Positions 1-7,665 are shown, numbered from the stretch's first letter. The stretch is 64,000 bases of DNA from Pseudomonas sp. N040 (GCF_015637705.1 NZ_JADOBE010000001.1:372001-436000); one strand, 5' to 3'. A program made the numbers and translations. Notes: generated from the letters alone by a model not told the origin.

Positions 1-709
1 ACTCGGCGGCCAGCGCCTGGCGCTGCTGCAGCTCGGCGAACACCGGGGTCTCCTGCAGCATGCGGCGCAGATAGACGGCGCACAGGCCGAACACCCCGCC
101 GAGCAGGAACGGCAGGCGCCAGGCCCAGTCCAGCACTTCCTGCGGGCTGTAGACACTGTTGATCAGCGTCGCGGTCAGCGAGCCGAGCAGGATGCCGCTG
201 GTCAGGCCGGCGGTCAGGGTGCCGCAGGCAAAGCCGACATGCCTGGCCGGCACGTGCTCGGAGACGAACACCCAGGCGCCCGGCACCTCACCGCCGATCG
301 CCGCGCCCTGCACGATGCGCAGCAGCAACAGCGCCAGCGGCGCCCAGATACCGATCTGCGCGTAGGTCGGCAGCAGGCCCATGGCCAGCGTCGGCACGCC
401 CATCAGGAAGATGCTCAGGGTGAACATGCGCTTGCGCCCGAGCAGGTCGCCGAAGTGCGCCATGATGATGCCGCCCAGCGGCCGCGCCAGATAACCGGCG
501 GCAAAGATGCCGAAGGTCTGGAACTGGCGCAGCCATTCCGGCATGTCCGCCGGGAAGAACAGCTTGCCGACCACCGCGGCGAAGAACACGAAGATGATGA
601 AGTCGTAGAACTCCAGGGCGCCACCCAGCGCGGACAGCGAGAGGGTCTTGTAGTCGCTGCGCTGCAGCGGGCGGGTGGCGGCGGTGGCGCTGGAAAGCAC
701 GGAGGACAT
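1..709 (-). CDS. MHS-family MFS transporter, 3' part beyond the window edge
   Basis: Inner-membrane major facilitator of the metabolite:H+ symporter type (relatives include ProP, KgtP and ShiA), probably importing a carboxylate or compatible solute by proton symport. The visible 236 residues start at the ATG read leftwards from 709 and cover roughly the first five to six membrane helices. The helix 1 motif LGGALEFYDF and the loop 2-3 signature GDLLGRKR (MFS motif A) are both visible, and the GAAIGGE helix 4 motif is typical of MHS members. The C-terminal half lies left of base 1, so the substrate cannot be refined. It is divergent from the thioesterase gene at 871, with 161 bp between them. 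Confidence 0.85.
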   Translation of the reverse strand, partial: MSSVLSSATAATRPLQRSDYKTLSLSALGGALEFYDFIIFVFFAAVVGKLFFPADMPEWLRQFQTFGIFAAGYLARPLGGIIMAHFGDLLGRKRMFTLSIFLMGVPTLAMGLLPTYAQIGIWAPLALLLLRIVQGAAIGGEVPGAWVFVSEHVPARHVGFACGTLTAGLTSGILLGSLTATLINSVYSPQEVLDWAWRLPFLLGGVFGLCAVYLRRMLQETPVFAELQQRQALAAE

Positions 710-870
710 GGCGGCGGGATTCTCGCTGGGTTCTTGTTGGAATTCTGCTGTCGGACGGCCGGCAGCCGCTGCCGCACGATAGCAAACTGCGGCGGTCGCG
801 AGCTATGCGCGCGCCCGATATACTGCGCAGCGCCCAGCCAACACAACAACAGGGCCGAGATCGTTGCGTC

Positions 871-1272
871 ATGTATGAAACCGAACAAGATGACCCTGTC
901 CCACAGGGCGAGCTGAACATGCAGATCACCGCCATGCCGCGCGAGACCAATGGTTTCGGCGATATCTACGGCGGCTGGCTGGTGGCGCAGATGGACCTGG
1001 CCGGCACCGCCATGGCCAGCCGGATTGCCGCGGGACGGGTCGCCACCGTGGCCATCGAGCGCATGGTGTTCCTGGTGCCGGTCGCGGTCGGCAGCCAGCT
1101 GTCCTTCTACACCCAGGTCATGGAGGTCGGGCGCAGCTCGATCCAGCTGCTGGTCGAGGTGTGGGACCGCGACCCGCTGTCCAGCCAGCGGCGCAAGGTC
1201 ACCGAAGCGCAGTTCGTGTTCGTCGCCATCGACGCCCACGGGCGCACCCATCCGCTGCCCGTGCGCAGCTGA
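871..1272 (+). CDS. Acyl-CoA thioesterase, hotdog fold (YciA-like)
   Basis: A 133-residue single hotdog-domain protein expected to hydrolyse acyl-CoA thioesters in the cytoplasm. The N-terminal NGFGDIYGGWLVAQMD segment corresponds to the conserved N-x-x-G-x-x-x-GG-x-x-x-x-x-D motif of the YciA/BACH-type thioesterases, in which the Asp near residue 40 is catalytic. A longer reading frame exists upstream, but the ATG at 871 gives the usual family length and places the first conserved residue correctly. The AraC-type gene follows after 12 bp and is probably co-transcribed. Chain-length preference cannot be read from sequence. Confidence 0.85.
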   Translation: MYETEQDDPVPQGELNMQITAMPRETNGFGDIYGGWLVAQMDLAGTAMASRIAAGRVATVAIERMVFLVPVAVGSQLSFYTQVMEVGRSSIQLLVEVWDRDPLSSQRRKVTEAQFVFVAIDAHGRTHPLPVRS

Positions 1273-1284
1273 CGGCCGCCCGCC

Positions 1285-2301
1285 ATGCCTGCCAGCCCCG
1301 TGCATGCCTCGGTCAGCGCCAGCCTGACCCAGGCCGTGCTGCAGGCGGCCGAACGCCTCGGCGTGGCGCGCAGCGAGCTGCTCGCGTACTGCGGCCTCGG
1401 CGAAGCGCAACTGGCCGACCCGGATGCGCGTATCCCGTTGCCGGCGCAGCAGCTGCTCTGGCAGGCCGTGCAAGCCCGCGTGGCACATCCCGAACCGGGT
1501 CTGGCGATCGGCCTGCAGTTGGCGCCAGGGCCGTTCAGCGTGCTCGGCTACCTGCTGCAATGCAGCCCGACCCTGGGTGCCGCGCTGGAAACCGCGCAGC
1601 GTTACCAGCGCCTGGTCGGCGAGGGTGGCCAACTGCAGGTCAGCGATGACGGCGAGCGCCTGCAACTGATCTACCAGCCCAGCCACCCGGGACACCCGGC
1701 CAACCGCCCGCGCATCCTCGCCCTGATGGCCTGCTGGGTGCAGTGGATGCGCCCGCTGCTCAGCGACTTCCGGCTGCTGGCGGTGCGCCTGGCGCATGCG
1801 CCCCCGGCACAGCTGGAGACCTACCAGGCCTGCTTCGGCTGCCCGCTGGAATTTGCCGCCGCCGACTACGCCCTGGTGCTGCCGGCGGCGCAGCGCGAAA
1901 CCCACCTGACCCAGGCCAACCCAGCCCTGCAGAGCCTGCTGCGCCAGCATGCCGAAGCGCTGCTGGCACGCCTGCCGAGTGAAAGCCTGAGTGCCCGCGT
2001 GGTCGCCCTGCTCAGCGCCCAGCTGGGCTTTGGCGAACCCGAGCGCGCAGGGCTGGCTGCCAGCCTGCAGCTGAGCGAGCGCACCCTGCAACGGCGACTG
2101 GCCGCGGAAGGCAGCAGCTACCAGCAACTGCTCAATGATACCCGCCGCCAGCTGGCCGAACGTCATCTGCGCGACGGCCAGCTACCGGCTGCGGAAATCG
2201 CCCTGCTGCTCGGCTACTCGGAGCCCAGCGTGTTCTTCCGCGCCTTCCGCCAGTGGACCGGGCTGACCCCCGGCGAATACCGCGCGCGCCTGAAACCTTG
2301 A
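1285..2301 (+). CDS. AraC-family transcriptional regulator
   Basis: A 338-residue regulator with an N-terminal AraC-type ligand-binding region of the OruR/ArgR-like class (about residues 20-200) and a C-terminal pair of helix-turn-helix motifs (about residues 235-335). The second HTH shows the signature GYSEPSVFFRAFRQWTG followed by TPGEYR, which is the canonical AraC C-terminal motif. The ligand is unknown. It starts 12 bp after the thioesterase stop, so the two may form an operon, and thioesterase or fatty-acid genes are plausible targets (inference from position only). It converges on a small lipoprotein gene five bases after its stop. Confidence 0.9.
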   Translation: MPASPVHASVSASLTQAVLQAAERLGVARSELLAYCGLGEAQLADPDARIPLPAQQLLWQAVQARVAHPEPGLAIGLQLAPGPFSVLGYLLQCSPTLGAALETAQRYQRLVGEGGQLQVSDDGERLQLIYQPSHPGHPANRPRILALMACWVQWMRPLLSDFRLLAVRLAHAPPAQLETYQACFGCPLEFAAADYALVLPAAQRETHLTQANPALQSLLRQHAEALLARLPSESLSARVVALLSAQLGFGEPERAGLAASLQLSERTLQRRLAAEGSSYQQLLNDTRRQLAERHLRDGQLPAAEIALLLGYSEPSVFFRAFRQWTGLTPGEYRARLKP

Positions 2302-2306
2302 CTGCA

Positions 2307-2606
2307 TCAGGTTTCCAGACTGCCCGCTGGCAAGTCCCGAGCTAACGGCTTTAGCTCTTCTGCAGGTTGATCCCGGGCCGTGTCTGGCTGTTTCGTCCAG
2401 TCTTCGGCTTTGCCTTGCACCTTGTCTACCTGTTCATTTAGCGCCTCGACGGACTCCCTGAGTTTTGCCTGCGCCAGTTCTTGCGCGGCCTGCTTGGCTT
2501 GACTCGCCAAGTCACGGGCAGACTGCTCCGCCGCATCACAACCGGCCAGACTGACCAGCGCCAGGCCAAGCAAACCCGCCAAAAACGTGTTTTTAAAGCT
2601 ATTCAT
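2307..2606 (-). CDS. Small hypothetical lipoprotein, helical
   Basis: A 99-residue secreted lipoprotein of unknown function. The signal peptide runs to a lipobox LAGC near residue 22, so the mature protein starts at Cys. The rest is Ala/Gln/Glu-rich with heptad-like spacing (SAR-DLASQAK-QAAQELAQAK) and looks like an amphipathic helix or coiled coil. The start at 2606 was chosen because AAAGGAG lies just upstream; a longer frame to 2696 would put extra residues before the signal peptide. It lies 70 bp downstream of terC on the same strand and could be transcribed with it. Confidence 0.75.
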   Translation of the reverse strand: MNSFKNTFLAGLLGLALVSLAGCDAAEQSARDLASQAKQAAQELAQAKLRESVEALNEQVDKVQGKAEDWTKQPDTARDQPAEELKPLARDLPAGSLET

Positions 2607-2676
2607 CCCAGACTCCTTTAACAAACCAGTTACCGCCGACCGCCCCGCCAGCTGATTGCTAGCGGGGTGGCGCAGC

Positions 2677-3681
2677 TTATTTGTCAGTGGCTGCATTGAG
2701 CTGCAGTGGTGGATCGTTGCGGGTTTTCCACAACGAGAACAGCACGCCGCCAGCCAGCAAGGTGAGGGTCACGCTCAGCGAAAATACCGGCGGGATCTTG
2801 CCGATGATGCCGACCAGGAAGATCTTCATGCCGACGAACACCAGGATCAGCGCCAGCGCATACTTCAGGTAAGCAAAGCGATGGATCAGCGCCGCCAGGG
2901 CAAAGTACAGGGCGCGCAGACCAAGGATGGCGAAGATGTTCGAGGTGTAGACGATGAAAGGGTCCTGAGTGATGGCAAAAATCGCCGGCACACTGTCGAC
3001 CGCGAATACCAGATCCGCTAGTTCGATGAGAATCAGCGCCAGAAACAGCGGCGTAATCCACAGCACGCTCTTTCCGGTCGCATCCGGCTGGCGCACAAAG
3101 AAACGCTGTTCATGCAAACGGTCGGTTACCCGCAGGTGTTTACGCAGGTACTTGACCATGAAGTTGTCTGCCAGATTCGGCGTCTCATCGATCTTGGCAA
3201 ACAGCATCTTCACGCCAGTGATCACCAGGAACGCGCCGAACACATACAGAATCCAGCTGTATTCATGAATCAGGGCGGCGCCCAGCGAAATCATGATGGC
3301 GCGCAACACGATCACGCCCAGGATGCCCCAGAACAGCACCTTGTGCTGGTACTGCCGCGGGATGGCAAGGAAGCTGAAGATGATCGCCATGAGGAACACG
3401 TTGTCCATCGACAGCGATTTTTCGATGAGAAAGCCCGTGTAGAAATCCATTCCGGCATCGCCGCCTTTCTGCAGCCACACCCACAGGCCGAACAACAGGC
3501 CAGCCGTGATGTAACCAGCAGACAGCAGCAGGCTTTCCTTGACGCCGATCTCGCGGTTATCGCGATGCAGCACACCAAGGTCAAACGCCAGCAGGGAAAT
3601 CACAACAGTGATGAAAACCAGCCACAGCCAGGTGGTGGTGCCGAGAAAATCGGCCATTAAGAACGCGTGCAGAGCTTCCAT
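2677..3681 (-). CDS. TerC/Alx-family integral membrane protein (putative Mn2+ exporter)
   Basis: A 334-residue inner-membrane protein with eight or nine predicted helices. The conserved acidic intramembrane motifs of the TerC family are present: SLSMDNVFLMA in the first half and ELADLVFAVDSVPAIFA in the second. E. coli Alx and MntP-like TerC proteins are linked to manganese homeostasis and alkaline response; that role is assumed here, not shown. Start at 3681 is preceded by a strong GGAGGGG Shine-Dalgarno. The 5' leader (3682-3759) can pair with that Shine-Dalgarno, suggesting translational control. A decayed copy of the gene start and leader lies at 9474-9810. Confidence 0.92.
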   Translation of the reverse strand: MEALHAFLMADFLGTTTWLWLVFITVVISLLAFDLGVLHRDNREIGVKESLLLSAGYITAGLLFGLWVWLQKGGDAGMDFYTGFLIEKSLSMDNVFLMAIIFSFLAIPRQYQHKVLFWGILGVIVLRAIMISLGAALIHEYSWILYVFGAFLVITGVKMLFAKIDETPNLADNFMVKYLRKHLRVTDRLHEQRFFVRQPDATGKSVLWITPLFLALILIELADLVFAVDSVPAIFAITQDPFIVYTSNIFAILGLRALYFALAALIHRFAYLKYALALILVFVGMKIFLVGIIGKIPPVFSLSVTLTLLAGGVLFSLWKTRNDPPLQLNAATDK

Positions 3682-3818
3682 GAGCCCCTCCTTAGTCGAA
3701 GTTGTACAAGCTGTAACTCCGACATGGCGGCGCTAGCCGTCAGAGGGGCCCGGTGTTACGCGACGCACCTTAGTAAATCCCAGCGCTGCACTCAACCATA
3801 CAGATTTTGCAAAGTATT
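3644..3818. repeat. Direct repeat copy A (terC start plus leader)
   Basis: About 175 bp covering the first 13 codons of terC, its leader and the sequence upstream. It is repeated in the same orientation at 9474-9810, where a roughly 165-bp insertion splits it. The homology begins at GAGAAAATCGGCC in both copies and fades after GATTTTGCA; by eye the half nearest the gene is about 90% identical and the distal half clearly less. The copies flank a 5.7-kb segment carrying sua5, the LysR/IDH cluster and cysD. Confidence 0.8.
3682..3759 (-). promoter_or_regulatory. Structured 5' leader of terC with Shine-Dalgarno-sequestering helix
   Basis: Read on the minus strand the leader holds four segments in the order a-b-a'-b'. 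a is GUAACACC (3759-3752), b is GGGCCCCUC (3751-3743), a' is GGAGUUAC (3720-3713) and b' is GAGGGGCUC (3690-3682), which ends at the AUG and contains the Shine-Dalgarno. a pairs with a' (five plus two base pairs around an A-A mismatch) and b pairs with b' (nine pairs including one G-U). This is either an H-type pseudoknot or two competing folds. Between b and a' a small CGGC-UAGC-GCCG hairpin is possible. Both pairings survive in the decayed copy at 9513-9753. The ligand or signal is unknown. Confidence 0.6.
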
Positions 3819-3883
3819 TCTGGCTGCCGAACCTGTGCTTATTCGGCAGAATGCGCGCCCTTTTCGCCTGACCGGTTTACGCG

Positions 3884-4831
3884 ATGCCGCTGCTGACAAC
3901 TTGCCCGCAACTCGCCTGTGAACGGCTCAAAGCCGGCGAACTGCTGGCGTTACCCACGGAAACGGTTTACGGACTGGCGGCCGATGCGCGCAACCAAAGC
4001 GCGGTGGCCAAGGTCTTTGCGCTCAAGGGTCGGCCGGCCAGCAACCCGCTGATCATCCATTTGGCCAGTGCTGAACAGGCACAGGAGTGGGCGCGCGATA
4101 TTACTGCTGCTGCGCAACGCCTGATGAAAGCCTTCTGGCCCGGCCCGCTGACGCTGGTCCTGCCGGCGCATGCGCATGTTTCACGCAGCATCACCGCCGG
4201 GCAGGACAGCGTGGCCTTGCGCGTACCCGCGCACCCCCTGGCGCTGGAAGTGCTGCGCCGGTTTGATGGAGGACTGGTGGCACCCTCGGCAAACCGCTAC
4301 ATGTCCATCAGCCCGACCTGCGCCGCCCATGTGGGGCAACAGTTTGCTGACAGCGACCTGCTGATTCTGGATGGCGGCGAAAGTGCGGTCGGGCTGGAAT
4401 CGACCATCGTCAGCCTGTTGCCCAACGATCAGCCCAGACTGCTGCGCGAAGGCATGCTCAGCCCCGGGCAGATAGAAGCAGTACTGGGCGCAATCCTGCT
4501 ACGGGGGGCAGACAGCGCGGTGCGCGTACCGGGTCAGCACAAGAAGCACTATGCGCCGACCACACCCAGCTGGCGCTTTGCCCAGACACCCGTTGCAGAC
4601 CTCGGTAACCCGCAGTACGCCTGGCTCTGGTGTGGCGAGGGCCTGGCCACTGCAGGGCCTTCCATCAGCCTGGGCAATGAGCCCAGCGCCTATGCCCAGG
4701 GCCTGTATGCCGCACTGTACCAACTTGACGGCCTCGGCCTGCAACGCCTATTGATCCAGCTGCCAACAGAGGCGCCTGCCTGGCTGGCCGTGCATGACCG
4801 ACTGGCACGCGCCAGCCAGTTGCTCGCCTGA
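3884..4831 (+). CDS. L-threonylcarbamoyladenylate synthase, Sua5 type
   Basis: A 315-residue cytoplasmic enzyme that makes threonylcarbamoyl-AMP from Thr, bicarbonate and ATP for the t6A37 modification of ANN-decoding tRNAs. The N-terminal YrdC/Sua5 domain (about residues 10-195) shows LPTETVYGLAADA, KGRPASNPLIIH and PSANRYMSISPTCA, the substrate-binding segments. A C-terminal Sua5 domain (about 210-315) follows a GQHKKHYAPTTP linker that closes the active site in characterised Sua5. Pseudomonads normally carry a shorter single-domain TsaC/YrdC elsewhere, so this long form is likely an additional copy (inference). No clear Shine-Dalgarno precedes the ATG. It converges on the DUF7352-like gene. 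Confidence 0.9.
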   Translation: MPLLTTCPQLACERLKAGELLALPTETVYGLAADARNQSAVAKVFALKGRPASNPLIIHLASAEQAQEWARDITAAAQRLMKAFWPGPLTLVLPAHAHVSRSITAGQDSVALRVPAHPLALEVLRRFDGGLVAPSANRYMSISPTCAAHVGQQFADSDLLILDGGESAVGLESTIVSLLPNDQPRLLREGMLSPGQIEAVLGAILLRGADSAVRVPGQHKKHYAPTTPSWRFAQTPVADLGNPQYAWLWCGEGLATAGPSISLGNEPSAYAQGLYAALYQLDGLGLQRLLIQLPTEAPAWLAVHDRLARASQLLA

Positions 4832-4840
4832 ATCAGGCGA
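4824..4840. terminator. Perfect palindrome spanning two convergent stop codons
   Basis: TCGCCTGA, one A, then TCAGGCGA form a perfect 8-bp inverted repeat that contains both the sua5 stop (4829-4831) and the stop of the convergent DUF7352-like gene (4833-4835). There is no T tract on either side, so intrinsic termination is possible but not supported by the usual pattern. A similar arrangement occurs at 55652-55670. Confidence 0.35.
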
Positions 4841-5132
4841 CCGCCGCCTCAGATCCCAGACGCAACTGATACAGGTGCCAGGCGTCCTGATCGAGGCTGT
4901 TGATCGCGGTATCCACATAGGCGTAAGCCTTGGGGATTCCATCGCCGCTACTGAACAGGCGCAGTTGCACCTCTTGTTTGGGCAGGCGCGGATCGGTCGG
5001 CACCTCAACCCAGCAGCAAACGGTCTTGGTATAGGGCAAGTATTCGGCCTTGAGTAGCCGGTGGCCTGCAGGTAAGGACAGCGTCAAGCCATCGCGGTGA
5101 TAAGGAACCTGATGCTTATGGACGGTTTTCAT
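4833..5132 (-). CDS. DUF7352-like small protein
   Basis: A 99-residue cytoplasmic protein without signal peptide or membrane segment. It begins MKTVHKHQVP and contains a TLSLPAGHRLLKAEY segment, resembling the short DUF7352-type proteins found scattered in phages and bacteria. Function is unknown. AAGGAGCGCGCCC provides a good ribosome binding site before 5132. It sits between convergent sua5 and the LysR gene, which is transcribed towards it and ends 75 bp upstream; a perfect TGATAATCGATTATCA-centred palindrome lies in that gap. Confidence 0.65.
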   Translation of the reverse strand: MKTVHKHQVPYHRDGLTLSLPAGHRLLKAEYLPYTKTVCCWVEVPTDPRLPKQEVQLRLFSSGDGIPKAYAYVDTAINSLDQDAWHLYQLRLGSEAAVA

Positions 5133-5184
5133 GGGCGCGCTCCTTGTGGGGGTACGAGTTGAAGCTAACCCTGAAGACTTATTA

Positions 5185-5202
5185 CTGATAATCGATTATC
5201 AG
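5185..5202. promoter_or_regulatory. 18-bp perfect palindrome, candidate LysR operator
   Basis: CTGATAATCGATTATCAG is a perfect dyad lying just 3' of the LysR gene and about 50 bp upstream of the DUF7352-like start. Its core ATAATCGATTAT recurs almost exactly at 6162-6174 (TAATCGATTATTA) and partly at 6185-6194 in the divergent lysR/IDH promoter. Shared AT-rich dyads in otherwise GC-rich DNA suggest a common DNA-binding protein, most simply the adjacent LysR regulator; this is inference. Confidence 0.5.
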
Positions 5203-5206
5203 GTAA

Positions 5207-6133
5207 TTATGTATTGTCTTTAGACAATAGATCGGCTTCGCGCACAAATTGCGCAAAGGTTTCCGCCACCGGCGAAAGCCGCTTGGTGCGCCAGCGCACC
5301 AGATACCAGCGGTTGGGAATGGGAAACTGCTGCACGTCGAGCTCGACCAGATTCCCCGGCGCGGTGTGCAGCAGGGTGTGCCGCGACACAATGGAGATCC
5401 CCAGCCCGGCGGCTACCGATTCCTTGATCGCCTCATTGCTTTCGATGGTCATGCGCGGCGAACAGTGCCAGCCAAAGCGCGCAAAGTGCTCTTCGATGGC
5501 ATGCCGGGTACCGGAGCCGCTTTCGCGGCTGATAAAAGGCTCGCCGGCCAGTGCTTCCCAGTTGATGGCGCGCTGGCCAGCCAACGGATGCCGCGCCGGG
5601 GCGATCACCACCAGCGGATTGTCGGCCAGCGGGATGGCGAGGATATCCAGCTGCTCGGGGGGCTGGCTGAACACATAGAGGTCATCCAGATTTTCCTGCA
5701 GACGGCGGATCACTTCCGAGCGGTTGGCGATATTGAATTGCACCTCGACCTCCGGGTACGCCTTGCAGAAAGGCCCGAGCAGGCGCGGCACCAGATACTT
5801 GGCGGTGGTCACCACGCCCAGCCGCAATTGCCCCAGCGTCATGCCGCGCATTTGTGCCAGACGCATTTCCAGGCTGTCCAGCGCACTGAAGATTTCCCGC
5901 GTGCCGGAGAGGACTTCTTCCCCGGCTTCGGTCAGGTAAAGACGCTTGCCAATCTGTTCGAACAGGCTGTAGCCCAACGCCTGCTCCATCTTGCCCAGCT
6001 GGGTAGACACCGAGGACTGGGCCAGATGCAAGTGGCGGGCTGCCTCGGTGACGCTCAGGCGCTCTGCCACTTCGCGGAAGATTTCCAGCTGGCGAAAGGT
6101 GGTCTGGCGGGTATGAAAGCGACTCTTTGTCAT
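5207..6133 (-). CDS. LysR-family transcriptional regulator, CbbR-like
   Basis: A 308-residue LTTR. The N-terminal winged HTH (about residues 12-72) shows FRQLEIFREVAERLSVTEAA and HLAQSSVSTQLGKME. The effector domain (about 95-300) has the two-lobed periplasmic-binding fold with GQLRLGVVTTAKYLVPRL and GTRHAIEEHF segments that are closest by eye to the CbbR/low-CO2 responsive subgroup. It is divergent from the isocitrate dehydrogenase gene with 98 bp between the starts, the classic arrangement for an LTTR and its target. The regulated pathway and co-inducer are unknown; the IDH substrate or product or a sulfur metabolite are candidates. Confidence 0.9.
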   Translation of the reverse strand: MTKSRFHTRQTTFRQLEIFREVAERLSVTEAARHLHLAQSSVSTQLGKMEQALGYSLFEQIGKRLYLTEAGEEVLSGTREIFSALDSLEMRLAQMRGMTLGQLRLGVVTTAKYLVPRLLGPFCKAYPEVEVQFNIANRSEVIRRLQENLDDLYVFSQPPEQLDILAIPLADNPLVVIAPARHPLAGQRAINWEALAGEPFISRESGSGTRHAIEEHFARFGWHCSPRMTIESNEAIKESVAAGLGISIVSRHTLLHTAPGNLVELDVQQFPIPNRWYLVRWRTKRLSPVAETFAQFVREADLLSKDNT

Positions 6134-6231
6134 TGCTTATCCACGATGATTTATCGGTAACTAATCGATTATTAACAATAAATTGATTAATCGACAATGC
6201 GCCCGTCAACCTGAATCCGACGAGGCGCTTC
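6134..6231. promoter_or_regulatory. Divergent lysR/IDH promoter region with dyad operator motifs
   Basis: The 98-bp gap is AT-rich against its surroundings. It contains TAATCGATTATTA (6162-6174) and ATTGATTAATCGA (6182-6194), two overlapping inverted-repeat motifs that could form an LTTR site of the T-N11-A type. The same TAATCGATTA core forms a perfect palindrome at 5185-5202, beyond the 3' end of the LysR gene. Promoter elements for both directions probably overlap the dyads. Confidence 0.6.
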
Positions 6232-7665
6232 ATGTCCAGAACCCCCATCACCGTCGCCTATGGCGACGGCATCGGCCCGGCCATCATGCAGGCCACCCTG
6301 CGCATCCTCGAGGCCGCCGGGGCGCAGATCGAACCCGAGGTCATCGAAATTGGCGAGCAGGTCTACCTGCGCGGCAACAGCAGCGGCATTGCTGACAGCG
6401 CCTGGGAATCCTTGCGGCGCACCCGGGTGCTTCTGAAATCCCCCATCACCACGCCGCAGGGCAGCGGCTACAAAAGCCTGAATGTCAGCACCCGCAAGGC
6501 GCTCGGCCTGTATGCCAACGTCCGCCCCTGCGTGGCCTACGCGCCCTTTGTGCCGACCCGCCATCCGCAGATGAATGTGGTGATCGTGCGCGAAAACGAG
6601 GAGGACCTGTACGCCGGTATCGAACACCGGCAAACCGAAGAAGTCTTCCAGTGCCTGAAACTGATCACCCGCCCGGGCTGCGAGCGCATCGTGCGCTACG
6701 CCTTCGAATATGCCCGGCAGCAAGGTCGCCAGCGCGTGACCTGCTTCGTCAAGGACAACATCATGAAGATGACCGATGGACTCTTCCATCAGGTCTTCAA
6801 CGAGATCGGCGCCCAGTATCCGGACATCGCCCGCGACAGCATGATCGTCGACATCGGCGCGGCGCGGCTGGCCGACACGCCCGAGCGCTTCGATGTGATC
6901 GTCATGCCCAATCTGTACGGCGACATTCTCTCGGATGTGGCAGCACAGATCGCCGGCTCGGTGGGCATGGCCGGTTCCGCCAATATCGGCGACCAGTGCG
7001 CCATGTTCGAGGCCATTCACGGTTCGGCACCGGATCTGGCCGACGATGTGGCCAACCCTTCCGGCCTGCTGCACGGCGCCATTCAGATGCTGCTGCACAT
7101 CGGTCAGGCCGGGGTCGCCGAGAGCATTCACAACGCCTGGCTGCGCACGCTGGAAGAAGGGCTGCACACGGCCGACATCTTCCGCGCCGGCCAGAGCCAA
7201 CAGCTGCTGGGCACCCGGGCCTTCGCTGACGCGGTGATCGAACGCCTCGGCGAGCTACCCAAAGTTCTGGCGCCGGTGACCTACAGCAACAGCGGCCCCT
7301 TGACGCTGCCCGAAGTGGTGCGCGCCAAGCCCAAGAAAAAGGATCTGGTCGGTGTCGACGTGTTCCTGCAGTGGCGCGAAGGGCCGCCGAATCAGCTCGG
7401 CCAGGCCCTCAAGCCACACGGCACGCAAGAGCTGCCGCTGCAACTGATCACCAACCGCGGCGTGAAAGTCTGGCCACAGGGTTTCCCGGAAACCTTCTGT
7501 GTCGACCACTGGCGCTGCCGGTTCAAGTCACCCGCCGAGCCGATCGGCTTCGATGATGTACTGGCCCTGCAGGTGCGCCTGCACGATGCCGGGTTCGATG
7601 TGGTGAAAACCGAGAACCTCTACAACTTCGACGGCGAAGCCGGGTTTGCTGCCGTGCACGGTTAG
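6232..7665 (+). CDS. Isocitrate dehydrogenase, Thermus/Rickettsia type, with C-terminal domain
   Basis: A 477-residue member of the isocitrate/isopropylmalate dehydrogenase family. The catalytic part (about residues 1-335) has the isocitrate-type segment GYKSLNVSTRKALGLYANVR, whose Ser, Asn and Arg contact isocitrate, then NEEDLYAGIEH, the Lys of VKDNIMK and NLYGDILSD. A roughly 140-residue C-terminal extension ending in KTENLYNFDGEAGF matches the extra domain of Thermus thermophilus IDH rather than the shorter E. coli Icd. Pseudomonads usually carry other Icd forms, so this is likely a supplementary enzyme. DUF6671 and cysD follow with gaps of 10 and 14 bp, so the three genes look like one operon. 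Coenzyme and true substrate are not certain. Confidence 0.88.
   Translation: MSRTPITVAYGDGIGPAIMQATLRILEAAGAQIEPEVIEIGEQVYLRGNSSGIADSAWESLRRTRVLLKSPITTPQGSGYKSLNVSTRKALGLYANVRPCVAYAPFVPTRHPQMNVVIVRENEEDLYAGIEHRQTEEVFQCLKLITRPGCERIVRYAFEYARQQGRQRVTCFVKDNIMKMTDGLFHQVFNEIGAQYPDIARDSMIVDIGAARLADTPERFDVIVMPNLYGDILSDVAAQIAGSVGMAGSANIGDQCAMFEAIHGSAPDLADDVANPSGLLHGAIQMLLHIGQAGVAESIHNAWLRTLEEGLHTADIFRAGQSQQLLGTRAFADAVIERLGELPKVLAPVTYSNSGPLTLPEVVRAKPKKKDLVGVDVFLQWREGPPNQLGQALKPHGTQELPLQLITNRGVKVWPQGFPETFCVDHWRCRFKSPAEPIGFDDVLALQVRLHDAGFDVVKTENLYNFDGEAGFAAVHG

Noticed and set aside
415-2166. 583-codon minus-strand frame across the thioesterase and AraC genes
   Set aside because: Covers two well-supported genes on the other strand and has no family resemblance.
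3682-3830. yybP-ykoY manganese riboswitch upstream of terC
   Set aside because: I looked for the GGGGAGUAG core and its partner segment and did not find them; the leader has different pairing.
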